From Planctomycetota bacterium (GTDB lineage: Bacteria; Planctomycetota; Planctomycetia; Isosphaerales; Isosphaeraceae): DNA of 11,171 nucleotides. The position numbers and the translations under genes were made by a program. Below, piece after piece: positions 1 through 6,217 of this stretch. Position 1 is the stretch's first letter; each line of letters begins with the position of its first letter. Location: NCBI GenBank assembly GCA_021777685.1, contig JAJYDH010000176.1, positions 1 through 11,171 on the forward strand, written 5' to 3'. The notes below the pieces were generated by a model that was not told where the DNA came from, made no database searches, and saw only the letters and a list, made by a program, of their open reading frames with translations.

Positions 1-312
1 CTGCTCCTTGAACTCGTGGTGCGGGACCTCGTCGACGTCGACATCACCGACGATCTTGAGGATCTCCTGGTAGAGCTTGGGGCTGTACTCGTTGATCTCC
101 GTCGCCACGGCGATCGACTCGATGACCAGCTCCTCGGCCACGGCGCGGAGGACGTCGAGGAATCGGGGAATCCCGGGCGTCAGGGTCAGGTCGATGACGT
201 GCCCGTCGGGCGGCAGGGGATATCCGGCGTCCACGATCAGGAGTTCGTCGAGATGTCCGAGTTCCGCCAGCAGGGAGCAGATCGCGGGGTTGAGGATTCC
301 ACCTTTTTTCAT
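1..312 (-). CDS. rbsD: D-ribose pyranase RbsD (RbsD/FucU family), C-terminus beyond the window
   Basis: Reading the minus strand from the ATG at 312 gives 104 uninterrupted codons to the window edge. The start MKKGGILN and the segment LGHLDELLIVDAGYPLP match the N-terminus of RbsD (E. coli begins MKKGTVLN, then LGHTDTLVVCDAGLPIP). His20 and Asp28, the conserved active-site positions of the family, are both present. RbsD is a small cytoplasmic mutarotase that interconverts the beta-pyranose and beta-furanose forms of D-ribose so that ribokinase can use the sugar; FucU relatives do the same for fucose. The family is about 130-140 residues, so roughly 30 are missing beyond the edge. An AAGGGAT tract about 10 bases upstream could serve as the ribosome site. 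No other ribose gene is visible, so the sugar specificity (ribose rather than fucose) rests on similarity alone. Confidence 0.9.
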   Translation of the reverse strand, partial: MKKGGILNPAICSLLAELGHLDELLIVDAGYPLPPDGHVIDLTLTPGIPRFLDVLRAVAEELVIESIAVATEINEYSPKLYQEILKIVGDVDVDEVPHHEFKEQ

Positions 313-333
313 CGGACCAGATCCCTTGCGGCG

Positions 334-355
334 GGCCGGCGGCGAGGCGCCGGCC
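334..355. other. GC-rich stem-loop in the divergent gap between rbsD and the secreted-protein gene
   Basis: GGCCGGCG (334-341) and CGCCGGCC (348-355) are perfect 8-base inverted arms around a 6-base loop. On the plus strand the hairpin is followed by ATTTT, so it looks like a weak intrinsic terminator. On the minus strand it would sit in the rbsD leader, just upstream of the ribosome site. Whether it ends plus-strand transcription or controls rbsD cannot be told from sequence. Confidence 0.4.
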
Positions 356-377
356 ATTTTCGATCGTAATTGCGGCC

Positions 378-405
378 TTGGTGTTCCCGGTTCTGGTAGT
401 ATAAC
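378..405 (+). promoter_or_regulatory. Candidate sigma70-type promoter for the secreted-protein gene
   Basis: TTGGTG (378-383) and TATAAC (400-405) are separated by 16 bases. The -10 matches the consensus at 5 of 6 positions and stands out in this GC-rich DNA. The predicted transcript start near 412 leaves about 74 bases before the ATG at 486. The -35 matches only partly, so this is a candidate. On the opposite strand TATACT (403-398) overlaps the same -10 and could serve rbsD, though I see no good -35 for it. Confidence 0.4.
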
Positions 406-485
406 CATCTCGACCGACCGCCTCCATCCCCTTGACGCCCCCCGGCGCGAGGATCGACCTTCCGAGGACCGGGAGCCGACGACCG

Positions 486-2552
486 ATGAGCCGGCCCAGA
501 CGTCGAAGTTGGTGGCTCGTTTCGCTCCTCGGGCTCCTGGCGATCGGCGGTGAGCCGACATCCGGCCAGAATCCTCCCCGGACCAACGCCCCGACCTGGG
601 CCTCTCCGACCTCGCTCCTCGATCCCCGCCTGGAGCCGCTCCGGCTCGCCTCAGCGTCCTGGGAGCTGCGCACGGGGCCCGAGCGCACGGTCATCGACCA
701 GGTCTGCCTCGTGCCCGACCTCTCGACGTTCTTCGAGGCCATCTCGGCCTGGGACCAGGGCCACTGGTTCCCCATCCTCTTCGACGACGTCGAGTCCTCC
801 TTCCGCTTCATCCGCGCGTTCAAGCCGGCCCGGATCGTCCGCCATCCGAAGGCGGCCGGCGCGATCCCGCCCGAAAAGCTCTGGGAGCGGGCCATCCGGG
901 CGGTGGGGGCCTCGTGGACCGTCGAGGCGAACCCATCGGCCTACAAGCCCCCGGGAGATTCGGTCCCCAAGGGGCTCGGGCCGACGCCCCCCGGCGTCGT
1001 GCTCTCGTCGCCGACCGCGCCGATGCTCGCGGGGGCCGTGGCCCTCGCCGCCGGCCGGTTCCAGCCCCTGGTCCGGCTCGACTCCGACAAGCACTATGCG
1101 GACATCCTGTCGCTCGACCAGTGCGAGGCGTTCGATCACGAGCTTTCCGACAAGATCCGTCAGGTCGTCCCCAACCTGGACCGGTTCGGCGACGAGTGCG
1201 ACTTCATGACCGTCGCGGGCGACTGGCCCTACCGCTATCGGGACGCGAAGGGGGAACTGGACGCGGTCGACGACCGCCTCGGCCGGTCGCCGGGCTCGGA
1301 TCAGCGCTGGGCGTACGCGGGACGGCTGCTCGGGAACCCCGAGGAGAGCGTCTACCGGGCCATGTGCAGCCTGTTCCTCCGGCCCGACTCGGCCCTCATG
1401 TTCAACGGCTACGACGAGAAGGCGCCGCCGTGGTCGGACTACACCATGAGGACGGCCGCCGCGCGGTTCTCGATGATGATGCCGACCTCGCACGTCGCCG
1501 GAGAGCGGCCGGCGAACCTGGACGGCTGGCATGAGGTCTTCGACCCCTTCAACCGATTCGGGCTGGTTTTGATCAACTCGCACGGCTCGCCCACCGTGTT
1601 CAACATCCGTGGGGGCCCGGCCTCGACGCCGGATATTCCCCGAAGCGTGCCGTCGACCGTCCTGATGATCCACAGCTATTCCGCCTCCGACCCCACCGAT
1701 CCCTCGACGATCGCGGGGCGCTGGCTGGCCAACGGGGCTTTTGTCTTCTTCGGCTCGATGAACGAGCCGTTCTTGAACTCGTTCCGGACGCCCCGCCTCG
1801 TCGGCGATCTGATCGGCGAGCGGCTTCCGATCGTCGCGGCGGTCCGGGCCTCGCTCGCCGAGCCGTTCGGCCAGCCCTGGAGGCTGGTCTACCTGGGCGA
1901 CCCGCTCTACCGGATCAGGCCGCTGAAGACGGCCGACGAGCCGAGGGTCGTCCACTGGCCCCCGACCGCCGATTGGCCCGCCTATTCCGACTCATCCCGG
2001 CCGGCGGACGGCTCCGACGTGGACCTGTTCCTGTGGGCGCTCAAGACCGCGATCGCCCGGTTCCAGAGGGCGCTCGCGAACGGTTCCACCTCGGACGACA
2101 TCGCCGACGCCCTCCTCTCGATCCGCCGGGGCAGGCTCCCGGCCGAATTCCGTCCCGTCTACGACGCCCTCCTGACCGAGATGCTCCTCCAGGGCCGGAG
2201 GCGGAGCGCCCTCAAGGCGAGACTCCTCGCCCTGCCCGAGGCCGAGCGGACCTCGGCCGATCGGCGGACGCTGGAGACGCTGCTCGCGATCGACCTCAAC
2301 CTCGCGCTCAACAGCGGAGACGCCTCGCGATCGCGGTCGATCTGGTCCGAGGTGATGAAGTCCGACGCCCCTCGGGATTTCAAGGTCCAGGCCACCGATC
2401 GGGTCGGCCGGCTGGCCGATAGCCCGATCCGCCGCCATGACTGGAGCATCCTGCTCCGCGAGACGCTCGGGAATCGCCCGAGGCCGGCCGACGCCGAGAT
2501 CATCGTCACCGAGCTGACGAGGGTCGACCAGGCTTTGAAGGCCGACCGCTGA
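486..2552 (+). CDS. Secreted protein of unknown function with a gingipain (C25)-like core lacking an obvious catalytic Cys
   Basis: This encodes 688 residues. The frame is open upstream to a TTG at 432, but the ATG at 486 is preferred: it has GGGAG 11 bases upstream and gives a normal signal peptide, with a basic N-region (RPRRR, residues 3-7) and a hydrophobic core at about 9-22. The protein is therefore probably exported; the cleavage site is unclear. I recognise no named family with certainty. The middle recalls clan CD cysteine peptidases of the gingipain type: a hydrophobic strand ending in NSHGSP (364-369, candidate catalytic His366), a second strand TVLMIHSYSASD (391-402) where the catalytic Cys is expected, then GRWLANGAFVFFGSMNEPF, and GDPLYRI (471-477), which resembles the C25 GDPxLRI ending. 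His and Ser occupy the expected Cys position. The C-terminal 190 residues look helical. The DUF5131 gene starts 25 bases downstream. The gene is very likely real; the fold assignment is tentative. Confidence 0.8.
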   Translation: MSRPRRRSWWLVSLLGLLAIGGEPTSGQNPPRTNAPTWASPTSLLDPRLEPLRLASASWELRTGPERTVIDQVCLVPDLSTFFEAISAWDQGHWFPILFDDVESSFRFIRAFKPARIVRHPKAAGAIPPEKLWERAIRAVGASWTVEANPSAYKPPGDSVPKGLGPTPPGVVLSSPTAPMLAGAVALAAGRFQPLVRLDSDKHYADILSLDQCEAFDHELSDKIRQVVPNLDRFGDECDFMTVAGDWPYRYRDAKGELDAVDDRLGRSPGSDQRWAYAGRLLGNPEESVYRAMCSLFLRPDSALMFNGYDEKAPPWSDYTMRTAAARFSMMMPTSHVAGERPANLDGWHEVFDPFNRFGLVLINSHGSPTVFNIRGGPASTPDIPRSVPSTVLMIHSYSASDPTDPSTIAGRWLANGAFVFFGSMNEPFLNSFRTPRLVGDLIGERLPIVAAVRASLAEPFGQPWRLVYLGDPLYRIRPLKTADEPRVVHWPPTADWPAYSDSSRPADGSDVDLFLWALKTAIARFQRALANGSTSDDIADALLSIRRGRLPAEFRPVYDALLTEMLLQGRRRSALKARLLALPEAERTSADRRTLETLLAIDLNLALNSGDASRSRSIWSEVMKSDAPRDFKVQATDRVGRLADSPIRRHDWSILLRETLGNRPRPADAEIIVTELTRVDQALKADR

Positions 2553-2577
2553 AGCCGCATCCGATCGAGACGGAGCC

Positions 2578-3369
2578 ATGTCGCAGAATACCGCGATCGA
2601 GTGGACCGACGTCACCTGGAACCCGATCCGGGGCTGCACCAAGATCAGCCCCGGCTGCGTCCACTGCTATGCCGAGACCTTCGCCGAGCGGTTCCGAGGG
2701 GTCCCCGGCCACCCTTACGAGCAGGGATTCGACCTCCGCCGGGTCCCCGAGAAGCTCCTGGAGCCGTTCCGGCTGGCCGCCCCGAAGATGATCTTCGTCA
2801 ACTCGATGAGCGACCTCTTCCACAAGGACGTCGAGGACGACGAGATTGTCGCGATCGTCCGGGTGATGGCCCGTGCCGACTGGCATACCTACCAGGTCCT
2901 CACCAAGCGATCCGGGCGGATGAGCGAACTTCTCCGGTCGAAGCTCGCGTTCGCCGCCGACTTGCCCCACATCTGGTGGGGAGTCAGCGTCGAGGACAAA
3001 AGGCACGGCCTGCCGCGCGTGGATCATATCCGGTCCGCGCCCGCCGGCCTGAGGATGCTCTCGGTCGAGCCCCTCCTCGAAGACCTCGGGCCGCTCGACC
3101 TGTCCGGGATCGGCTGGGTGATCCTCGGCGGCGAGAGCGGCCCAGGGGCCAGGCCGCTCCGGGAAGGGTGGGTCGTCGCCGTCCGCGACGCCTGCATCGC
3201 CGCCGGCGTCCCGTTCTTCTTCAAGCAATGGGGAGGGGTCCGCAAGGGGAAGTCGGGCAGGCTCCTGGAAGGTCGGACATGGGAGGAGGCCCCGCCTCGA
3301 TCATCCAAAGCCATGCCGGGCCTGAAGGAACGCCGGGCGATGATCGTCGAGATGGAATCGGTCCGGTAG
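2578..3369 (+). CDS. DUF5131 / phage Gp37/Gp68 family protein (three-cysteine radical-SAM-like)
   Basis: The 263-residue product carries the family hallmark near the N-terminus, GCTKISPGCVHCYAE (19-33), with Cys20, Cys27 and Cys30 spaced Cx6Cx2C as potential iron-sulfur ligands. The preceding IEWTDVTWNP, the internal FVNSMSDLFH (73-82) and LTKRSGRM (108-115), the GGESGPGARP segment (184-193) and the terminal PFFFKQWGG (212-220) are also typical of the family. Members are found in phages and bacteria, are about 230-270 residues long and have no established biochemical function; they are thought to relate to radical SAM enzymes of the spore-photoproduct-lyase type. The family often sits beside a three-Cys-motif partner gene (TcmP), but none is visible here. 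The ATG follows the upstream stop by 25 bases with GGAG just before it, so co-transcription is likely. A shared function with a secreted protein seems unlikely, since this protein should be cytoplasmic. Confidence 0.88.
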   Translation: MSQNTAIEWTDVTWNPIRGCTKISPGCVHCYAETFAERFRGVPGHPYEQGFDLRRVPEKLLEPFRLAAPKMIFVNSMSDLFHKDVEDDEIVAIVRVMARADWHTYQVLTKRSGRMSELLRSKLAFAADLPHIWWGVSVEDKRHGLPRVDHIRSAPAGLRMLSVEPLLEDLGPLDLSGIGWVILGGESGPGARPLREGWVVAVRDACIAAGVPFFFKQWGGVRKGKSGRLLEGRTWEEAPPRSSKAMPGLKERRAMIVEMESVR

Positions 3370-3413
3370 CAACAGGTAGGAGGAAGGTGGGCCTCGCTCC
3401 GCTCGACACCACC

Positions 3414-4973
3414 CTACAACCTGGGCAGATAGCCGTTCGCGAGGTCCCGAAAGGATTCGACCTGAGCGCCTTCCCAGCCCTCATCGAATCCCAGTTCGCC
3501 CGCGAGCAGCGACGCGACCGCCGGCGCCGCCTCGATGCTGGCCTTCGCGTCCAGGAACAGCCCGCGAGTCCGCCGGGCCAGGATATCCTCGACCGATCGG
3601 GCCAGTTCATGGCGAACCGCCCAGATCACCTCGACCTTGAGGTCGGGCAGTGCCGGATGGATCGGCTCGCCCCACTCGGGATTCTCGGCGACCAGCTTTT
3701 GTAACTCGGGAGCGTCGGAGCCGTAGGTTGTGAACGGGCCTTCGACCCTGTCCTCGGCCCAGCCGTGGAGTCGGAGCGACTGGGTCCTGGATTCTCGAAG
3801 GGGGAAACCGGCCACCCCGGCCGCGCGGTCGACGGCATCCTGCCCCATCCTCCGGTATGTGGTCCACTTCCCCCCGGCGATCGTGACGAGGCCCGAGTCG
3901 GAGACGAAGACGGCATGCTCGCGCGAGAGCGACGCCGTCCGACCTTCACCCCCCTTCCCCAGCAAGGGGCGAAGGCCGGCGAAGGTGCTCCGGATGTCGT
4001 CGGCCGTGAGTTTCCGGGCGAAATAGCGCGAGGCGTGATCGAGAAGGTAGCCGACCTCAGCCGCCGAGGGCCGGGGCTCTCGGACGGTCTGGTCGACCGG
4101 CGTGTCGGTCGTGCCCAGGAGCACCTTGCCCCGCCAGGGGATCGCGAACAGCACCCGGCCGTCGTCGGTCTTCGGGATCATCACGGCCGAATCGCCGGGC
4201 AAGAACGAGCGGTCGAGGACGACGTGCGACCCGCGACTCGGCGCCATCGACCGCGACGCTCGCGGCTCGTCCACCCCGCGGAGGGTGTCGGCCTCGACTC
4301 CCGTCGCGTTGACGACTGCCTTCGCGAAGACCCGGAACGTCTCGCCGGTCTCGCCGTCGACAGCCTCGACGCCGGCAACCTTGCCGCCTTCCTTGACCAG
4401 CCCCGCGACGGAAACACCGTTGAGCGCGACCCCGCCGAGCCCCAGGAGCGTCCGGACCAGCGCGATCGCAAACCGGGCATCGTCGAACTGGCCGTCGGCA
4501 TAGACGATCCCCCCGTGGACGCGACGGGGCGACAACGTCGGGGCGAGTCGGAGCGCCTCCCGGCGGCCGACCGGCCTCGACCCTCCCAGGCTCGAACCCA
4601 GGGCGAGCAGGTCGTACGCCTTGAGGCCGACCCCGTAATAGGCGAGTTCGCCCAGGGAATAGGCCGGGACCAGGAAGTCCATCCGGTGAACGAGGTGGGG
4701 CGCGTTCCTGAGCAGGACGCCCCGCTCGTGAAGCGCCTCGCGGACCAGGCCGAGGTTGCCTTGCGCGAGATAGCGGACCCCGCCGTGGATCAGCTTGGTG
4801 CTCCGGCTCGAAGTCCCCCGGGCGAAGTCGTCGGCTTCGAGGAGGAGCGTCGAATATCCCCGCGAGGCCGAGTCGACGGCCGTCCCCAGGCCGGTCGCCC
4901 CCCCGCCGATGACGACGATATCCCACCGGATCTGATCGCGGATTCGTCCGAGGAGGTCACGTCGGGTCGTCAC
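3414..4973 (-). CDS. glpD: Aerobic glycerol-3-phosphate dehydrogenase GlpD
   Basis: This 519-residue FAD enzyme oxidises sn-glycerol 3-phosphate to dihydroxyacetone phosphate and passes electrons to quinone at the membrane. An N-terminal Rossmann motif VVIGGGATGLG (20-30) is followed by Glu46 for the FAD ribose and by the GlpD signature STKLIHGGVRYL (58-69). YADGQFDDAR (158-167), VNATGVEAD (221-229), GTTDTP (287-292), FAGLRPLL (331-338, with Arg335 matching the substrate-binding Arg of E. coli GlpD) and the second signature GGKWTTYRRM (367-376) follow. The remaining 140 residues form the C-terminal DAO-type helical domain. The length is normal for the family. The frame is open far upstream, but the GTG at 4973 is the right start: it precedes the FAD motif by the usual 20 residues and overlaps the stop of the upstream thioesterase as GTGA. 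It is the last gene of a three-gene operon and converges on the DUF5131 gene. Confidence 0.95.
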   Translation of the reverse strand: MTTRRDLLGRIRDQIRWDIVVIGGGATGLGTAVDSASRGYSTLLLEADDFARGTSSRSTKLIHGGVRYLAQGNLGLVREALHERGVLLRNAPHLVHRMDFLVPAYSLGELAYYGVGLKAYDLLALGSSLGGSRPVGRREALRLAPTLSPRRVHGGIVYADGQFDDARFAIALVRTLLGLGGVALNGVSVAGLVKEGGKVAGVEAVDGETGETFRVFAKAVVNATGVEADTLRGVDEPRASRSMAPSRGSHVVLDRSFLPGDSAVMIPKTDDGRVLFAIPWRGKVLLGTTDTPVDQTVREPRPSAAEVGYLLDHASRYFARKLTADDIRSTFAGLRPLLGKGGEGRTASLSREHAVFVSDSGLVTIAGGKWTTYRRMGQDAVDRAAGVAGFPLRESRTQSLRLHGWAEDRVEGPFTTYGSDAPELQKLVAENPEWGEPIHPALPDLKVEVIWAVRHELARSVEDILARRTRGLFLDAKASIEAAPAVASLLAGELGFDEGWEGAQVESFRDLANGYLPRL

Positions 4974-5422
4974 GATAGGTCTCGATGTCCTTCCAGCTCT
5001 CCGATCCTCCGACGGATCGGGTCGGGGATCGGGCACGGCTCCGACTTGTTGTAGTCGAAGAGGACCAGGACGGCCGTCCCCTCGGCCGCGATTTCGTTCG
5101 AGGCCAGGCCGACGACCCGGTGCTCCATCGTCAGGCTGGTCCGGCCGATCCGGGCGACCCGAGAGCCGACCCGGACCGTGTCGGGATAGGTCAGCGGTCG
5201 GCGATAGTCGCAGCGGGTCGAGGCGAGGATCGGGCCGACCCTTTCGGATTCGAGGAGGTCCCAGAGCCCGACCTTCCTCGTGTAAACGACCCGGGACGAC
5301 TCGAACCAGCGGATGTAGACGGTGTTGTTGACGTGCCTGAAGGCATCCATGTCCCCCCACTGGACGGGGATCTCGATCGCGACGGGGAAGCCGGCCAGCG
5401 GATCGTCCATGCGGGGGCTCAC
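4970..5422 (-). CDS. Acyl-CoA thioesterase, YbgC/4-hydroxybenzoyl-CoA thioesterase type (hotdog fold)
   Basis: This 150-residue single hotdog domain has the 4HBT signature QWGDMDAFRHVNNTVYIRWF (21-40). Asp26 aligns with the catalytic Asp17 of Pseudomonas 4HBT, and the HVNN segment is typical of FadM/YbgC relatives. These enzymes hydrolyse acyl-CoA (or acyl-ACP) thioesters; the chain-length preference cannot be read from sequence. The start is the GTG at 5422, whose GTGA overlaps the stop of the upstream PaaI-type gene; an ATG four codons later (5410) is a possible alternative. Its own stop overlaps the GTG of glpD in the same way. Tight coupling on both sides implies roughly matched expression of the three products. 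Confidence 0.88.
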   Translation of the reverse strand: MSPRMDDPLAGFPVAIEIPVQWGDMDAFRHVNNTVYIRWFESSRVVYTRKVGLWDLLESERVGPILASTRCDYRRPLTYPDTVRVGSRVARIGRTSLTMEHRVVGLASNEIAAEGTAVLVLFDYNKSEPCPIPDPIRRRIGELEGHRDLS

Positions 5423-5952
5423 GGGGTCGGGACGCCCGAGGGGCCGGGACCAACGCGTTCGGGGTTGGCGCGGGTCTGGTCGGTGTGAGGGACGTGGACG
5501 AAGGTGGCCGACGAGGTCGCGACGAGCGCCCCGCCGGCGGTCCGGATCTCACCCTCGGCGACGGCGGTCTTCCGGCCCTGGTGGCGGACCACGCTCGACG
5601 CGATGAGCGTCTCCCCCTCGAAGGCGGGCCGGATGAAGTGGACGTTGAGCTGGGCCGTGACCAGGTAATGGTCGGGCGGGCTCGCCCCCTGCGCCTTCAT
5701 CCCCATGACCGAGTCGAGCAGCGTCGCGATCACGCCACCGTGCACGATCCCCAGCGTCCGCAGATGCCCGGCGCGGACCTCCAGGGTCAGCCGCCCTTCG
5801 GCGTCGACGCCGACGCCAAGGCGTTCGAGGAAGCTCAGTCGATGCGATTCGTCCAGGCCGTTGAATTCGTCGGTGAGCAAGTCGATCAGGTCCTTCGAGG
5901 TAGCGAGGAGGCAACGCGATCCGTCGTGATCCTCACGATTGGGCCCGCACAA
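5419..5952 (-). CDS. PaaI-type hotdog thioesterase
   Basis: The product is up to 177 residues with the PaaI-family motif GIVHGGVIATLLDSVMG (68-84), including the conserved His71-Gly-Gly and acidic Asp80, followed by TAQLNVHFIRPA (99-110) and GRKTAVAEGEI (126-136), as in PaaI/YdiI-like acyl-CoA thioesterases. These act as cytoplasmic tetramers on aryl- or acyl-CoA. There is no in-frame ATG or GTG before the conserved core. The first candidate is TTG at 5952 with CAGGG about 8 bases upstream. A second TTG at 5880 has AAGGA 10 bases upstream and would give about 153 residues, nearer the usual length. If the -10-like TAGAAT at 5970-5975 is used, transcription begins only about 11 bases before the first TTG, which favours the shorter form. 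This is the first gene of the thioesterase-thioesterase-glpD operon. Confidence 0.82.
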   Translation of the reverse strand: MCGPNREDHDGSRCLLATSKDLIDLLTDEFNGLDESHRLSFLERLGVGVDAEGRLTLEVRAGHLRTLGIVHGGVIATLLDSVMGMKAQGASPPDHYLVTAQLNVHFIRPAFEGETLIASSVVRHQGRKTAVAEGEIRTAGGALVATSSATFVHVPHTDQTRANPERVGPGPSGVPTP

Positions 5953-5969
5953 GCTGCGCCCTGGATCGT

Positions 5970-5975
5970 ATTCTA
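5970..5975 (-). promoter_or_regulatory. Candidate -10 box for the thioesterase-glpD operon
   Basis: On the minus strand this reads TAGAAT, 5 of 6 matches to the sigma70 -10 consensus, in an otherwise GC-rich gap. No convincing -35 is seen 16-18 bases upstream. A transcript would begin near 5963. Confidence 0.3.
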
Positions 5976-6026
5976 GGGAGTTGGCGCGGCGAAAGCACGC
6001 CAGCTTCTCTTGTCGAAGAAGAGTCG

Positions 6027-6032
6027 TATAAT
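6027..6032 (+). promoter_or_regulatory. Perfect TATAAT -10 box for the acyltransferase-beta-oxidation gene set
   Basis: An exact TATAAT lies in the divergent gap. The expected -35 region (about 6004-6010) reads CTTCTCT, a poor match. A short imperfect dyad, CTTCT (6004-6008) with AGAAG (6017-6021), spans the -35 region and spacer and might be an operator, but this is weak. The predicted transcript start near 6039 makes a coding start at 6032 impossible from this promoter, and leaves a leader of about 178 bases before the ATG at 6218. Confidence 0.45.
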
Positions 6033-6045
6033 TGCAGCAGATGGG

Positions 6046-6084
6046 CGATCGGCCGGGGTCATTTCTCGGCGGCAGTGCCGATCG
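6046..6084 (+). other. Leader stem-loop 1 upstream of the acyltransferase-like gene
   Basis: CGATCGGC (6046-6053) and GCCGATCG (6077-6084) are perfect 8-base complementary arms around a 23-base loop, extendable by a G-U and a G-C pair outward. The CGATCG core is itself palindromic and such strings are common in this DNA, so chance is a real alternative. Confidence 0.3.
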
Positions 6085-6136
6085 TCGTCGTCCCTTTCTC
6101 GCGTCGAGCCCGTCCCTATTCCCGAGCCTCGTTCAA

Positions 6137-6157
6137 ATCCCGGCCATCCGCCGGGAT
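6137..6157 (+). other. Leader stem-loop 2 upstream of the acyltransferase-like gene
   Basis: ATCCCGGC (6137-6144) and GCCGGGAT (6150-6157) form a perfect 8-base-pair stem with a 5-base loop (CATCC). It is compact and GC-rich, with no following T-run, so it is not an intrinsic terminator. It would lie in the untranslated leader if translation starts at 6218. Confidence 0.4.
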
Positions 6158-6202
6158 CGGGGCCGCGTCGTCCTTGACGTTCCGTCCGAAGGCTTCATCG
6201 TC

Positions 6203-6216
6203 GGGGGTGAACCTCC
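6203..6216 (+). other. Small hairpin burying the only Shine-Dalgarno-like tract before the ATG at 6218
   Basis: GGGGG (6203-6207) can pair with CCTCC (6212-6216), with one G-U pair, closing a TGAA tetraloop. The start codon follows at 6218. The G-rich tract is the only ribosome-site candidate for that start, so folding would hide it. The stem is only five pairs; this is inference from sequence. Confidence 0.3.
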
Positions 6217-6217
6217 C

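Noticed and set aside
432..485. TTG start giving an 18-residue longer secreted protein
   Set aside because: The added segment would place a basic, proline-rich stretch before the signal peptide, and no ribosome site precedes the TTG; the ATG at 486 explains the sequence better.
651..1955. Long minus-strand open frame opposite the secreted-protein gene
   Set aside because: Its translation is Arg/Gly/Val-rich without any recognisable motif, while the plus strand has a signal peptide and structured motifs. It is a by-product of high GC content. The same applies to the long antisense frames at 6116-7459, 7577-9112 and 9621-11012.
3370..3417. Bidirectional terminator between the converging DUF5131 gene and glpD
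   Set aside because: GTAGG (3376-3380) can pair with CCTAC (3413-3417) and GGTG (3386-3389) with CACC (3407-3410), but the stems are split by unpaired bases and no T-run follows on either strand. Location fits, structure does not.
4974..5552. N-terminal extension of the glpD frame by about 190 residues
   Set aside because: The extension runs antisense-free but in another frame over the two thioesterase genes, is Arg/Pro-rich, and would displace the FAD-binding motif from its usual N-terminal position. The GTG at 4973 fits both the family and the overlap.
5985..6003. Sigma54-like -24/-12 promoter on the minus strand (CTGGC...GC)
   Set aside because: The GG and GC elements are one base too close to match the strict spacing of sigma54 promoters, and the flanking bases do not fit.
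6032..6217. Translation of the acyltransferase-like protein from TTG 6032 or ATG 6041
   Set aside because: The TTG shares its first base with the TATAAT box, the stretch has weaker GC bias at third positions, and the translation shows no domain similarity. Kept as a low-probability alternative for the ATG at 6041.
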